Source: Leptolyngbyaceae cyanobacterium C42_A2020_001 | GTDB taxonomy: Bacteria > Cyanobacteriota > Cyanobacteriia > Leptolyngbyales > Leptolyngbyaceae | Direction of reading: 5' to 3' | Assembly: GCA_015272515.1 (NCBI GenBank) | Contig: JACYLN010000036.1 | Location: forward strand, 1 to 64,000 | Length of the DNA: 64,000 nt | Shown: piece after piece, positions 7,801 to 16,247 of the stretch | How the letters are laid out: each line of letters starts with the position of its first letter | Numbering within the stretch: the stretch's first letter is position 1 | Position numbers and translations under genes: made by a program | Notes under the pieces: model-generated | Database searches by the model: none | The model's input: only the letters and a program-made list of their open reading frames with translations | What the model was told of the DNA's origin: nothing

Positions 7801-9215
7801 AGTGCCCGATTATAAGCTGCAAAGGCTTCCTGCACTTGTCCAGCGTTGCGGCGGGCAATTCCCAGGTTGTTGTAGACTCCGGCAAAGTCGGGCTGGGCAG
7901 CGATCGCTTGCTCGAAATGCTCAAATGCTTCCTCAAATTCACCGATGTATTGCAGCATATTGCCCAGATTGCTGTGAACCTCCGCCATTTCTGGTTTCAG
8001 AGCAACGGCAGCACGATAACAGGCGATCGCTTCATCCACCCGCTTTTGCTCCTGGTAAGCATTGCCCAGGTTGTTATGAATTTCGGCATAACTTGGACCT
8101 AAAGAAACGGCTTGTTCTAAATAAGAGACAGCCGCTTCCAGCTTGTGCTGATCCTTAAGGACGGCTCCCAAATTGCTCAGGGCTTCCACGAAATTAGGAC
8201 GTAGTTCCAGTGCTTTTTCGTATTGGGTAACGGCTTCATCCAGCTTGCCCTGCCGCTGGAGCGCATTTCCCAAATTGTTCAGGGCTTCGGGATAGTTGGG
8301 GCGTTGTGCAATTGCCTGCCGATAGGAGGCGATCGCTTCATCCACCCGATCTAGTTCCAGCAAGAGATTGCCCAAATTATTGCAAACACCGGGGAAATTG
8401 GGTTGGAGGGTCAGCGCTTGCTGAAAAGCGGCGATCGCTTCCTCGATCTTGCCCTGGTGTTGATAGGCTAATCCCAAATTGTTGAACCCTTCTGCGTAGT
8501 TGGGTTTGAGCTGGATTAAGTGTTGGTAACAAGCGATCGCCTCCTCGTCTTTGCCCTGCTGCTGGAGCGTAGAACCGAGGCTAGTGTAGGCATCGGCGTA
8601 GTTGGGCTTGAGTGCGATCGCCTGACGAAAATAATGAACGGCTTCATCTAGCTGATTTTGCTGGCGTAACACAATTCCCAGGTTGTGGTGGGCTTCGGCA
8701 TAGTTGGGTTTCAGCCGAATTGCTTCGCGATAGCAGGCGATCGCCGCGTCGAGCTTGTCCTGATCTTTGTAAGCAATACCCAAATTGCTGTGAGCTTCCG
8801 CATACGCCGGATTCAGGCTCAATGCCTGCTGATATGCCGCGATCGCCTCCTCCAGCTTGCCCAATTCTTTCAGTGCATTGCCCAAATTGCTCAGCACTTC
8901 CGGTTGGTTAGGCTTCAGTGCTAATGCCTGCTGGTAATGCTCCACTGCTTCGGCGTGTTTGCCCTGTGCCTTCAACACAATGCCCATACTGTTGTGCGAT
9001 TCGGCTCCCGGTTGCAGGGTTAAGACTCGCTCAAAATAATTCTGGGCTTCCTCAAATCGCTTGTCTTCATACACCAGCGCTCCCAGCAAATTCAAGGCAT
9101 CCACAGAATGGGGTTGCTCCTGGAGCAATAGCTTATACACTTGCTCAGCTTCGGCAACTCGTCCGGCTCGTTGGTGTTGAAGTCCCGTTGAGAGGGTGTT
9201 TGGCTGCGTGTTCAT
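1872..9215 (-). CDS. giant TPR protein with three GT9-like modules and a C-terminal GT4-like domain
   Basis: A protein of 2447 residues, built as repeated modules. Residues ~1-490 are about 14 tetratricopeptide repeats (AxxNLGxxxxxxGxxxEAxxxYxxAxxxxP). Residues ~490-850, ~1180-1470 and ~1710-2040 are three related glycosyltransferase-like domains (each with AEQGMGD, then a late SIDTAVTHLAGALGKP-type motif, VDTAVAHLAG in the third), resembling the GT9/heptosyltransferase fold. Shorter TPR blocks (~930-1180 and ~1520-1710) separate them. Residues ~2110-2447 are a GT4-like domain (HVKGHDSLL, AVFPSRCEAGLNQAIAASLACG). No signal peptide is seen, so it is probably cytosolic and may act on sugar-decorated proteins or polysaccharides, with the TPRs as scaffold. 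Low-complexity linkers at ~623-703, 852-928, 1472-1517, 1830-1893 and 2048-2110 are encoded by repeat DNA. It converges on the split hydrolase with a 13-bp gap. The substrate cannot be inferred. Confidence 0.88.
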   Translation of the reverse strand: MNTQPNTLSTGLQHQRAGRVAEAEQVYKLLLQEQPHSVDALNLLGALVYEDKRFEEAQNYFERVLTLQPGAESHNSMGIVLKAQGKHAEAVEHYQQALALKPNQPEVLSNLGNALKELGKLEEAIAAYQQALSLNPAYAEAHSNLGIAYKDQDKLDAAIACYREAIRLKPNYAEAHHNLGIVLRQQNQLDEAVHYFRQAIALKPNYADAYTSLGSTLQQQGKDEEAIACYQHLIQLKPNYAEGFNNLGLAYQHQGKIEEAIAAFQQALTLQPNFPGVCNNLGNLLLELDRVDEAIASYRQAIAQRPNYPEALNNLGNALQRQGKLDEAVTQYEKALELRPNFVEALSNLGAVLKDQHKLEAAVSYLEQAVSLGPSYAEIHNNLGNAYQEQKRVDEAIACYRAAVALKPEMAEVHSNLGNMLQYIGEFEEAFEHFEQAIAAQPDFAGVYNNLGIARRNAGQVQEAFAAYNRALELKPDFVEAHWNTALNHLLLGNLKQGFEGYEWRFQWSRFIEQNPSRSYSQPRWDGSPLDGKTILLYAEQGMGDILQFIRYVPLVKAKGGRIIVECHAPLINLFKALPDIDQLIPLGETILPSFDTHAPLMSLPYILGTTLETIPAKVPYLVLKGSQESGFPERHSASAQSSRQPTEGRRQEAEGEEGGGGKEVRSQGVATNRILLPHYSPTPPSLSSSPAPSPIPHSPTLQFKIGVVWDGNPQNPYNRTRAVPLAELLPLATIPGVMLYSLQKEPKPEDIELLQAHPEVQDLRSQLNDFTDTAAIINQLDLIISIDTAVTHLAGALGKPTWLLLPLAPDWRWMVDRSDSPWYPTMRLFRQSTYGDWEPVLAEVRQALEKKVGVESQEAGVRRQKAGGRRQAGKKKKGRRDKGDREGWEGKGEKVGVSSKSSSSPPPAPSSSPSSSTPSSPPKTTLPTELRAVVKLHQAGQIEEARRGCEAFLQQSPDSADGWHLLGLMAHHDRKLDEAIAHYQNALKADDNHLDTYNNLAVALHEQGKLDEAMPYYQKALALKPDNPDAHNNYANLLRERSRLDEAIYHYQQAIAARPDYPDAYNNLGLAHYAKGDFASAAEAYRQAVERKPNFPQALNHLGNAFKELGNFAEAAKYYQQAIALKPDYAKAYNNWGNIFRDEGDLQTAVQYYDQATAIDPNFAEAHWNKALTLLLGGDLQRGFEEYEWRRHVNLPSFKSLRDFPGPRWDGAPLNGQLIYLHAEQGMGDIIQFVRYVPLVVQQGGRVILECHPPLMNLFSNLPGVERLVPYGSSPPGYHIQAPLLSLPYIFGTSAETVPATVPYIHPPRSSVCLPASNSPSNLKVGIVWSGNPENPYNRTRAVPLDLLLPLVNLPNTTFYSLQKDLQPTDQSLLAAYPQIHDLRSLMPDFVDTAALIQQLDLVISIDTAVTHLAGALGKPTWLLLPFAPDWRWMLHRDDSPWYPTLQIFRQPTAGDWESVLHEVREKIGRQEAEGKGVREWMSGRVSAIPSHHPPIHSSTSTSFSPPSSSPSSIPTFTDRAQLLNAALQIYQSGNLGEAENRLRQVLEQQPDDADALHILGVILCQMKRFEEAIRHIQRLVELQPQFAEGWKNLGSALQEQGKFEEAIASYQRAIALEPNHPDVHQNLSTALLEMDRPFEAVTHAERVVALKPDFADGHYNLGYALRRAGHIEAAIASYQQAIALKPDMALAHKNLGHALLLTGEFPKGFQEIEWRWQQPGWAPRPLTQPAWDGSDLTGKTILLYAEQGMGDTLQFIRYVPFVKAKGGRVIVECQAALLPLLSLMPAIDQLVAQDSSLPDFDVHAPLMSLPRIFGTTVETVPADIPYILVEKSQESGAEGVREWMSGRVSEIPSTVRLSVSTVTLDETAHAETHPPIHSSPSPFPTPHHPSSIANPLKVGIVWAGNPGHRNDRFRSCKLEQFRPVLEVANVEFYSLQKGEAEKQLQAHPDLPVQDLSDRLQSFVDTAIAISQLDLVITVDTAVAHLAGALGKPVWLLLMFAADWRWIADRDDTPWYPTMRLFRQTSPGDWAGVFERVAETLREEVRARKQEAGDEEVGEWMSGGVREIPFTPSPLHPSTPPPLPSTHSPIHSSTSLSSLPPLPTSPSLTLTWQLDDFTDWGIVGTQLALGLLQSQRFEPVLLQALSENSHANPLQRSRLQQIRRVGSLTDEIGLTILDDRLHPVTLSSPNPEKVVGLVTLENTTLDAEAIERAKQFRAIATGSRWSADVLRSYGLNPVQIPLQGIDPTLFYPGAKTGIWGDRFVVFSNAISHVKGHDSLLAAFTAFQARHPDALLLLAGAGSEPLPELSPDAVLRIEAIAYPLLGQVLREADVAVFPSRCEAGLNQAIAASLACGIPTVLSNNTANQDLIRHNLGFPLHAQRPVKATAAMGTEGWGESDVEELVETLEYIYTHRQEARNRGMVAADFLREWTWQQQIQQWMTLLFG
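2884..3075. repeat. in-frame palindromic repeat, copy C, with an 8-bp tandem array
   Basis: This purine-rich then pyrimidine-rich block encodes the linker before the GT4-like domain. It contains the same outer arms as the repeats at 3571-3695 and 4712-4785 (AGAGTGAATGGGTG and CCCACTCATCCACTCCC), and its loop is expanded by tandem GTGGAGGG units at about 2968-2994. On the coding strand it gives the GEWMSG...HSPIHSS peptide seen in the sister copies. Confidence 0.8.
3571..3695. repeat. in-frame palindromic repeat, copy B, carrying a nested insert
   Basis: It has the same arms as copies A and C and encodes REWMSGRVSEIPS...HPPIHSS in the coding frame. About 54 bp (around 3597-3650) rich in GTCGAG/CTCAGC words sits inside its loop and is bordered by duplicated GGTGGATGG, so a second element probably landed in the first. 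Confidence 0.75.
4712..4785. repeat. in-frame palindromic repeat, copy A (simplest form)
   Basis: About 74 bp with imperfectly complementary ends (AGTGAATGGGTGGATGG and CCCACTCATCCACTC). On the minus strand it encodes REWMSGRVSAIPSHHPPIHSS between GT module 2 and TPR block 3. It serves as reference for the two expanded copies. Confidence 0.8.
6598..6650. repeat. heptameric short tandem repeat within coding sequence
   Basis: About seven units of a 7-bp word (TGCCTTC, TGCCTCC, TGACTCC variants) run through the linker after GT module 1. Three units equal 21 bp, so the array encodes a degenerate seven-residue period rich in R, Q, E, A and G. Such heptameric repeats are common in filamentous cyanobacteria, usually between genes. 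A shorter similar run lies at about 7250-7275. Confidence 0.8.
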
Positions 9216-9401
9216 GGGAGAGGAGTTTGCATGAGTGCTGATTATCTTATCTAACCTCTCTCAGCATTCACCCAGCGCGCAGTTTTCTTAATGTTGAGTT
9301 ACTTTGTTACGAGAAAAGGGAGGGACGCGATCGCGGTAGTGCATGCAGGATTCCGCTTCGTCTCCTCCCAAAATTGTTCTCTTTTCCCTCAAATCAGCGA
9401 T

Positions 9402-9770
9402 CTACCAATCCAGGCTGACACGAGACCCGCAGACATAGCGCAGCATTTCGGTAGCAGCAGGAGAGGTGGCAGCAAAGCGTTGTCTACCCACATACCAGGC
9501 AGATTCACGACAGTTGGTGAATCCTTCAAGCGCCTGTCCATTTAAGTAGTAAGTGAATTGCATTCCATACCGGGTAGAGCGGATAGAGTTTGGATCAAGT
9601 TCCAAGCGATTTCCCTGGTTTGTCCAACCCCAGTAAATCTTGCCGTTGTAAGTAGCTCCACGTTCGACATTCGGCAGACAGGAGTAATAAGTGACTTGCG
9701 GGATCGCGGTAGTTTCCAGCATGAGAAAGGCAATAAACGTTCCAGCCAAAGCAGTAAATGAGTGACGCAT
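9402..9770 (-). CDS. small secreted protein of unknown function
   Basis: 122 residues. The N terminus (MRHSFTALAGTFIAFLMLETTAIPQ) looks like a signal peptide, so the mature chain of about 97 residues is probably periplasmic or extracellular. It contains three Cys (YYSCLP, FTNCRE, RYVCGS) and is rich in Tyr, Trp and Arg, which suggests a small compact fold. A GGAGA stretch a few bases before ATG 9770 supports the start. No family was recognised. It is in the same orientation as the small membrane protein just upstream. Confidence 0.65.
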   Translation of the reverse strand: MRHSFTALAGTFIAFLMLETTAIPQVTYYSCLPNVERGATYNGKIYWGWTNQGNRLELDPNSIRSTRYGMQFTYYLNGQALEGFTNCRESAWYVGRQRFAATSPAATEMLRYVCGSRVSLDW

Positions 9771-9835
9771 AGGGGATCTCCAAACATCGAAGAATTGGCA
9801 TTGGAATTGGTGCCCGCCCCCGTGCTCAACAAAAA

Positions 9836-10057
9836 CTAGTTGAACTGGCTGAAAGTACTCACCGGACGAGCATTTTGGTATTGAAACCGCCGCCGTTCGG
9901 AATCATTGATCAAGCCAACAAACAGCATCATGACGATCGCCACTGCAAAGATGCCCATAAACGCGCTGGTGCATTCACCGTTATCATCATCAACGCCATT
10001 ACGCGTACCAAAAAACACCATGAAAACCTGGTCATCATCTTTAGAACTCTTGAACAT
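9836..10057 (-). CDS. small single-pass membrane protein, unknown
   Basis: 73 residues with an Asp-rich N-terminal part, one hydrophobic segment at about residues 33-49 (MGIFAVAIVMMLFVGLI) and a basic tail (SERRRFQYQ). The charge pattern suggests a single membrane span with the Arg-rich tail in the cytosol. The ribosome binding site is weak and no homologue was recognised, so this is a moderate call. A plus-strand open frame over the same DNA looks like its shadow. Confidence 0.45.
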   Translation of the reverse strand: MFKSSKDDDQVFMVFFGTRNGVDDDNGECTSAFMGIFAVAIVMMLFVGLINDSERRRFQYQNARPVSTFSQFN

Positions 10058-10106
10058 AGGATGAATGTCTCTCTGCTAAACGATTGAGGAACTCTGGTAA
10101 CCGTGC

Positions 10107-10132
10107 TCTGAGGATTAGATCTGAGGATTAGA
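10107..10132. repeat. 13-bp perfect tandem duplication
   Basis: TCTGAGGATTAGA occurs twice back to back upstream of the NB-ARC gene. A second short array, TTCAGCATTG/TTCAGTATTG/TTCAGCGTAG, follows at 10278-10307. They could be regulator-binding repeats or simple slippage products. Confidence 0.7.
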
Positions 10133-10341
10133 AATGCGGGGGGCTTGTGGGCTAGGAAAGGGGGTCAACCAATTCCTGTCATCACTATGGCGATTCCTTT
10201 AAAGCCTTACAATTCAGCGAACTCAAGTGTTTTCTGCAAACTGAAGAATGCTGAATTCTGTATTAAGTACAGCAAACTTCAGCATTGTTCAGTATTGTTC
10301 AGCGTAGACTAGGGAACAGCATCTACCCCTCGCTAACGCTT

Positions 10342-11733
10342 ATGGACGCGGATGAGGCGCTCCGGTTCATTGAAGACTTGATTCGCACTCAGAGAGGTAA
10401 ATCTCTGAACGATTTGCAGCGCACTATTTTTCGAGGAGCGTGGCTCGGTAAAAACTACAAAGAAATTCAGCGAGACTGTAACCAGGCAGGGCTAGACCAC
10501 ATTATGCGAAATGTGGGTCCACGTCTGTGGCGGCTCTTGAGCGATTTGGTGAGTGAGCTACTGGATGAAGCCACCGAAGTTCGCAAAGATTCCCTGCGCG
10601 GTCCGATTGAGCGCTTACGCGATCGCCTATTACCGCAAACCGAACCGCACGACACTCCAACTTTGTTTGCCTGGAGTGATTCAGAGTTCGATAGTGTGGA
10701 TGATCCCTGGAGTTCCGAGAGTTTGAACTGCTATCAAGATTGGGGAACTGCGCCCGATGTCACGCTGTTTCAAGGACGGGTTCAAGAATTAACCGATTTA
10801 TACCAATGGATTGAAGATGAAGGTTGTCGCCTGGTGGCGTTGGTGGGGAGGGCGGGTATCGGTAAAACTGAGATGTCGGTTAAATTGGCAGAGCGTTTGC
10901 GCGATCGCTTTGAAGTGGTGATATGGCGATCGCTGGATCCGGCGCTTACCGGGCAATCACCCCCCCCTCCGCCGGAGTTGCTGTCAGATTTGCTGCATGG
11001 CATACCAGAACCGCCCCCGCGGCACGACCTAGCTGGCTGTATTGATTACTGGCGCAAGCATCGTTGCTTGATTGTGCTGGATGGGTTTGAAGCCGTGTTG
11101 CAGAGCAAAGTTTTGAGTGGGGAATTTCAACCAGGCTACGAAGGCTACGGCGATTTGTTGCGGCGATTGTGCGATATCCATCACCAAAGCTGTGTACTGA
11201 TCACCAGCCGCGAGAAACCGAGAGAAATTGAGGCAAGAGAAGGCGAAAAAGCTCCTGTGCGTTCGCAGACCATGCCGGGATTATGTCTAGAAGATGTACA
11301 AAACCTGTTTTTCGCACGGGGCGCATTTCTGGCATCCGAGCAAGATTGGCGATCGCTGATTCATCAATACGAAGGAAATCCTCGATTTTTGCAGCAGGTT
11401 GCTACCACAATTGCCAATGCCTTTGGTCGAGATATTTCTCGATTTCTCCATTATCAGCAAGACAAAGCTGTTTTTGTGGGCGATATTCGTCGTGCATTGG
11501 AGCAACAAATCAGCCGCTTAACTTATCCAGAAGTCAATGTAATTCGAGAACTTGCTCGGCATCGAGAACCTGCCACGCTTGAAGACATTCAACAATTCGT
11601 AAAAACTTCCATTTCGCCGCCCCATTTGCTAGAAGTTCTGTTATCACTAGTTCGGCGATCGCTGCTAAAAAGCAGTTCAACGTCTTACTCGTTACCACCA
11701 CTGTTGATTGAATATGTGGCTGAATATCTATGA
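10342..11733 (+). CDS. NB-ARC (STAND-type) ATPase without a visible sensor domain
   Basis: 463 residues from ATG 10342; an upstream in-frame TTG at 10285 lies in a repetitive region and is less likely. The first ~100 residues (EALRFIEDLIRTQRGKSLNDLQ...) match the helical N-terminal domain common on cyanobacterial NB-ARC/WD40 proteins. Next come a Walker A GRAGIGKT (~residues 168-176), a Walker B CLIVLDGFE (~241-250), a Sensor-1-like LITSREKP and a winged-helix-like end. STAND ATPases usually finish with WD40 or TPR sensor repeats, but this chain stops straight after the winged helix. It may be a natural short form, a truncated remnant, or a protein whose sensor is a separate partner. The next gene, 250 bp downstream and co-oriented, is unknown. 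Confidence 0.8.
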   Translation: MDADEALRFIEDLIRTQRGKSLNDLQRTIFRGAWLGKNYKEIQRDCNQAGLDHIMRNVGPRLWRLLSDLVSELLDEATEVRKDSLRGPIERLRDRLLPQTEPHDTPTLFAWSDSEFDSVDDPWSSESLNCYQDWGTAPDVTLFQGRVQELTDLYQWIEDEGCRLVALVGRAGIGKTEMSVKLAERLRDRFEVVIWRSLDPALTGQSPPPPPELLSDLLHGIPEPPPRHDLAGCIDYWRKHRCLIVLDGFEAVLQSKVLSGEFQPGYEGYGDLLRRLCDIHHQSCVLITSREKPREIEAREGEKAPVRSQTMPGLCLEDVQNLFFARGAFLASEQDWRSLIHQYEGNPRFLQQVATTIANAFGRDISRFLHYQQDKAVFVGDIRRALEQQISRLTYPEVNVIRELARHREPATLEDIQQFVKTSISPPHLLEVLLSLVRRSLLKSSSTSYSLPPLLIEYVAEYL

Positions 11734-11982
11734 AGTGAGCTGCGATCGAGAACAAACTCAAGTGTTTAGTGGTCAGTTAAACAACTGTCAATTATGTGTC
11801 CGAAATATAAAAACCTAGCATCATACAATCTCATTCAACACAGATAGATTTTATTTTTTCTACTGGTTGTTTTTTACCGACTGATTGTTAAGTGTTCGGC
11901 GAAATTAGTGACTGTCTTTTTTCGTTTGTTTTACGTCTGTTGATCAAAGTTCAGGTGAGCGCTACCGAGGTTCAGAGTTCCC

Positions 11983-13311
11983 ATGTCTAGCCCCTATTAC
12001 CGACCATCCAGTTATGAAGAGCAGCAGTTATACGATCATTTAATTGCCTGCCGTAAAGTAGAAACGCCCGAAGAATTGCTTGAGCGATTTCGGAGTTTGT
12101 TTGTTGATGGCATAGAGTACTCTGAACCTCACATTTTAGAAACGCTGCACAAAATTGCCATGTCTCGCACAGCAGATGAGGAGTTTAGATTTGTCCTCAA
12201 TCGTTGCTGCCGAATTTTAATCAACTTCTGGTGGTTTCAACCGTCGTATCGATGGGCAATTTTAGAACTTGTTGATTTGCTGCAAGTTCCTCCACGAGGA
12301 ACGGTAACTTTTGTTTATGCCCAACGCTTACGGAGACTTGTCCGCGATTTTATAACGACAGAAGAGTACCAGGCATTGCAACGACTGGCTCAGGTGATTG
12401 AACAAGGGGATGAGCTAGATTCGGAAGCAGCCAAAGCTCAGCGATCGCGTCACTCCCACAGCGAATGGTCTGATGCTCACGAGCACCGACAAGCTCAGGG
12501 ACCTCAACAACGGCGATCGCTGCGCGATCTGATTCATCGCTACCCCTATCTCTATCCCCACTGTCTCAGCAGCAACAGCAGCGACTCTGAATTTGATGCA
12601 ATTCGCCATCTTCAAGGAGAACGCCAGCAAAAGTTTGAGTATGACCTGTCCCGCTATGTCACCTACATGGTGCAACAGTCAAATGGTCAAACTCGCCCCC
12701 CAGCCACCCCAATCCAAAATCCAACCCTGCTCAGCGACGCGCAACTCCGCAAAACCATCAAGCACTTCACCGGACAAGTAGAACGCAAAGGTACTTACAA
12801 AGATTTGGCGCAGCGCTTCCTGGCGTATAGCTCCCAGGTAGACTCCTACCGCACCTTTAAAGAAGGACTCTATCACTACCTGGTTGGCTCCATCGACTCC
12901 ACCAGACCCGACTACGGCAAACACCACTTCAACCAGTGGCTCTACACTCAGCTAAAAAACACCCTCCCCCAAAGCGACACCCAGCAACTCAACAGCTTCT
13001 TGGTGACTCGCACCTGTCATCAACTGATTGAATCCCTCGTTGCGCCACCCCAAAACGTCAGCAATCACTTCGTCTTCGTAGATTTGATCAACAACGTAGG
13101 CGCAACCGTCACCACTGGATTACTGCTCAAATTGCTGCTGCTCTACAACAATCTCAAATCCAGTCTGGAGAAGCGCCTGGCAGTTCTGTACAAACATTAC
13201 GAACCAGTCATGGACGGGGTAGAGTGGCTAGTTGACTCTCTGGAGAACTTACAAATCGCCTTTTCCATTCACTTCGGCTCCATGAATCTTCCTTGCTTAA
13301 CTCGGTTGTAG
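11983..13311 (+). CDS. conserved-looking cyanobacterial protein of unknown function
   Basis: 442 residues, no signal peptide. Residues ~1-135 are mostly helical and rich in aromatic residues, ~140-190 is a polar linker rich in Ser, His, Gln and Arg, and ~240-442 is a second helical domain with a hydrophobic stretch (VTTGLLLKLLLLYNNL) that may be a buried helix, not a clear membrane span. The AUG is preceded by GGTTCAGAGTTCCC, a weak binding site. No motif of known enzymes was seen. It runs in the same direction as the NB-ARC gene and converges with chlN across a repeat. Confidence 0.7.
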   Translation: MSSPYYRPSSYEEQQLYDHLIACRKVETPEELLERFRSLFVDGIEYSEPHILETLHKIAMSRTADEEFRFVLNRCCRILINFWWFQPSYRWAILELVDLLQVPPRGTVTFVYAQRLRRLVRDFITTEEYQALQRLAQVIEQGDELDSEAAKAQRSRHSHSEWSDAHEHRQAQGPQQRRSLRDLIHRYPYLYPHCLSSNSSDSEFDAIRHLQGERQQKFEYDLSRYVTYMVQQSNGQTRPPATPIQNPTLLSDAQLRKTIKHFTGQVERKGTYKDLAQRFLAYSSQVDSYRTFKEGLYHYLVGSIDSTRPDYGKHHFNQWLYTQLKNTLPQSDTQQLNSFLVTRTCHQLIESLVAPPQNVSNHFVFVDLINNVGATVTTGLLLKLLLLYNNLKSSLEKRLAVLYKHYEPVMDGVEWLVDSLENLQIAFSIHFGSMNLPCLTRL

Positions 13312-13319
13312 CGGGAATG

Positions 13320-14826
<1,507 letters not shown>

Positions 14827-14845
14827 CTATTCGTTAGATCGTCAC

Positions 14846-15292
14846 CTATTCTCGGTAGCGTCCTCCCTCACAACCTTCATCCATCTTGGATACCAAACTG
14901 GCAGTTTTAGGAGTGGGTAGTTCAACCTCAGTTGTCGCAGCAGGCAGCATTTTCACAGACCCATTTGTCTCTTCGATTTCAGAGTTGCTCTTTGCATCCT
15001 CTTCTATCTGTTTGATTCTGGCAGTCACTGTTGGATGCTCGTCGGGATTAAAGTTCAGCCCCAACGCTGCCACAATTCGGTCTGGATTGCTACTCAGGTC
15101 AACAATGAGGGGTAATAATTGATTGAGCTGTGGCTCAAGAATCGATAATGTCGCCAGGATAAAGCTAGAAGAAGGGCGGCGCTGTCCATCGCAGTTGACC
15201 CAAATTCGTAAGCAAATAATCCATTGGCGATTGTCGGCATAGTAGTTGAGCCACTTTTCTTTAATGGATTTGCGAAACTGTCGAGTATTCAC
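14846..15292 (-). CDS. DUF5331-like protein between chlL and chlN
   Basis: 148 residues. The N-terminal ~90 residues (FRKSIKEKWLNYYADNRQWI...W) form a conserved domain met in cyanobacteria at this place between chlL and chlN and known, from memory, as DUF5331. The C-terminal ~55 residues are acidic and low in complexity. No catalytic motif is visible. Position and spacing (35 bp to chlN, 88 bp to chlL) suggest co-transcription and a supporting role for the dark-operative reductase, which is inference from context only. Confidence 0.75.
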   Translation of the reverse strand: MNTRQFRKSIKEKWLNYYADNRQWIICLRIWVNCDGQRRPSSSFILATLSILEPQLNQLLPLIVDLSSNPDRIVAALGLNFNPDEHPTVTARIKQIEEDAKSNSEIEETNGSVKMLPAATTEVELPTPKTASLVSKMDEGCEGGRYRE

Positions 15293-15380
15293 GGAACACC
15301 TGAATAGAATGCTGTGAGTTTTGCGTTCAACGCTATTCTCAGATACGTCTGGAATAATTCATCAAAACTCACAACTTCTT

Positions 15381-16247
15381 TCAAACCATCATCAGATCCA
15401 GTTCTGCTTCTGGAGTCTGAACTTTGGGTTGCTGAGGATTGAGATAAAAGTCTGACAGCAAAGAAAACAGTTCGCGATCGGGGGCATCGTTTGGCACAAC
15501 ACCCTCTGGTCTTGCCAAAATTTGATCTGCAATATTCAGGTAATAATCGCAGACATAACTCAGAGATGGGTCACGTTCTGCCATTTCAAACAGCGTCTTG
15601 CCCTTAACACGCGAGACACGAATATCTTCAATCAATGGCAGCACCTCCAGCACTGGCATTGGCACAGCCTCAATATACTTGTCGATCAAATCTCGTTTAG
15701 CCGTGCGATTGCCAATCAATCCTGCCAACCGAAGGGGGTGAGTCCTGGCTTTTTCGCGTACCGATGCGGCAATGCGATTGGCTGCAAACAACGCATCAAA
15801 GCCATTATCCGTAACAATCATGCAGTAGTCGGCGTAATTTAGCGGGGCGGCAAATCCACCACAAACTACATCGCCCAACACATCAAACAGAATCACATCA
15901 TATTCATCAAATGCGTTCAGTTCCTTCAGTAGCTTAACGGTTTCGCCCACAACGTAGCCGCCGCAACCAGCACCCGCAGGAGGTCCTCCCGCTTCTACAC
16001 AATCCACCCCACCATATCCCTTGTGGATAACATCTTCGGGCCACACATCTTCGTAGTGATAATCTTTTTCCTGAAGGGTATCGATAATAGTTGGAATCAG
16101 AAAGCCAGTCAATGTAAATGTGCTGTCGTGTTTCGGATCACATCCAATTTGCAGTACTTTCTTGCCACGACGAGCTAAAGCAACCGAGATGTTGCAACTC
16201 GTTGTAGATTTGCCAATGCCGCCTTTTCCGTAAACTGCGAGTTTCAC
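15381..16247 (-). CDS. chlL: light-independent protochlorophyllide reductase Fe protein
   Basis: 288 residues from GTG 16247, preceded by AGGAGA nine bases upstream. The longer frame to 16277 would add ten residues not found in the family, and (V/M)KLAVYGKGG is the standard start. ChlL is the NifH-like ATP-dependent electron donor to ChlN/ChlB. The Walker [10 protein letters not shown] is at ~7-15, and Cys95 and Cys129 ligate the [4Fe-4S] cluster shared between two subunits. The enzyme is oxygen-sensitive in vitro. First gene of the chlL-chlN unit, with a 735-bp leader region upstream. Confidence 0.98.
   Translation of the reverse strand: MKLAVYGKGGIGKSTTSCNISVALARRGKKVLQIGCDPKHDSTFTLTGFLIPTIIDTLQEKDYHYEDVWPEDVIHKGYGGVDCVEAGGPPAGAGCGGYVVGETVKLLKELNAFDEYDVILFDVLGDVVCGGFAAPLNYADYCMIVTDNGFDALFAANRIAASVREKARTHPLRLAGLIGNRTAKRDLIDKYIEAVPMPVLEVLPLIEDIRVSRVKGKTLFEMAERDPSLSYVCDYYLNIADQILARPEGVVPNDAPDRELFSLLSDFYLNPQQPKVQTPEAELDLMMV

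Noticed and set aside
2411-8924. Many plus-strand ORFs opposite the TPR gene
   Set aside because: TPR periodicity produces mirrored open frames; none has a start signal or a domain.
9875-10087. Plus-strand ORF over the small membrane protein
   Set aside because: It is the shadow of the minus-strand frame, which shows a membrane span and better charge pattern.
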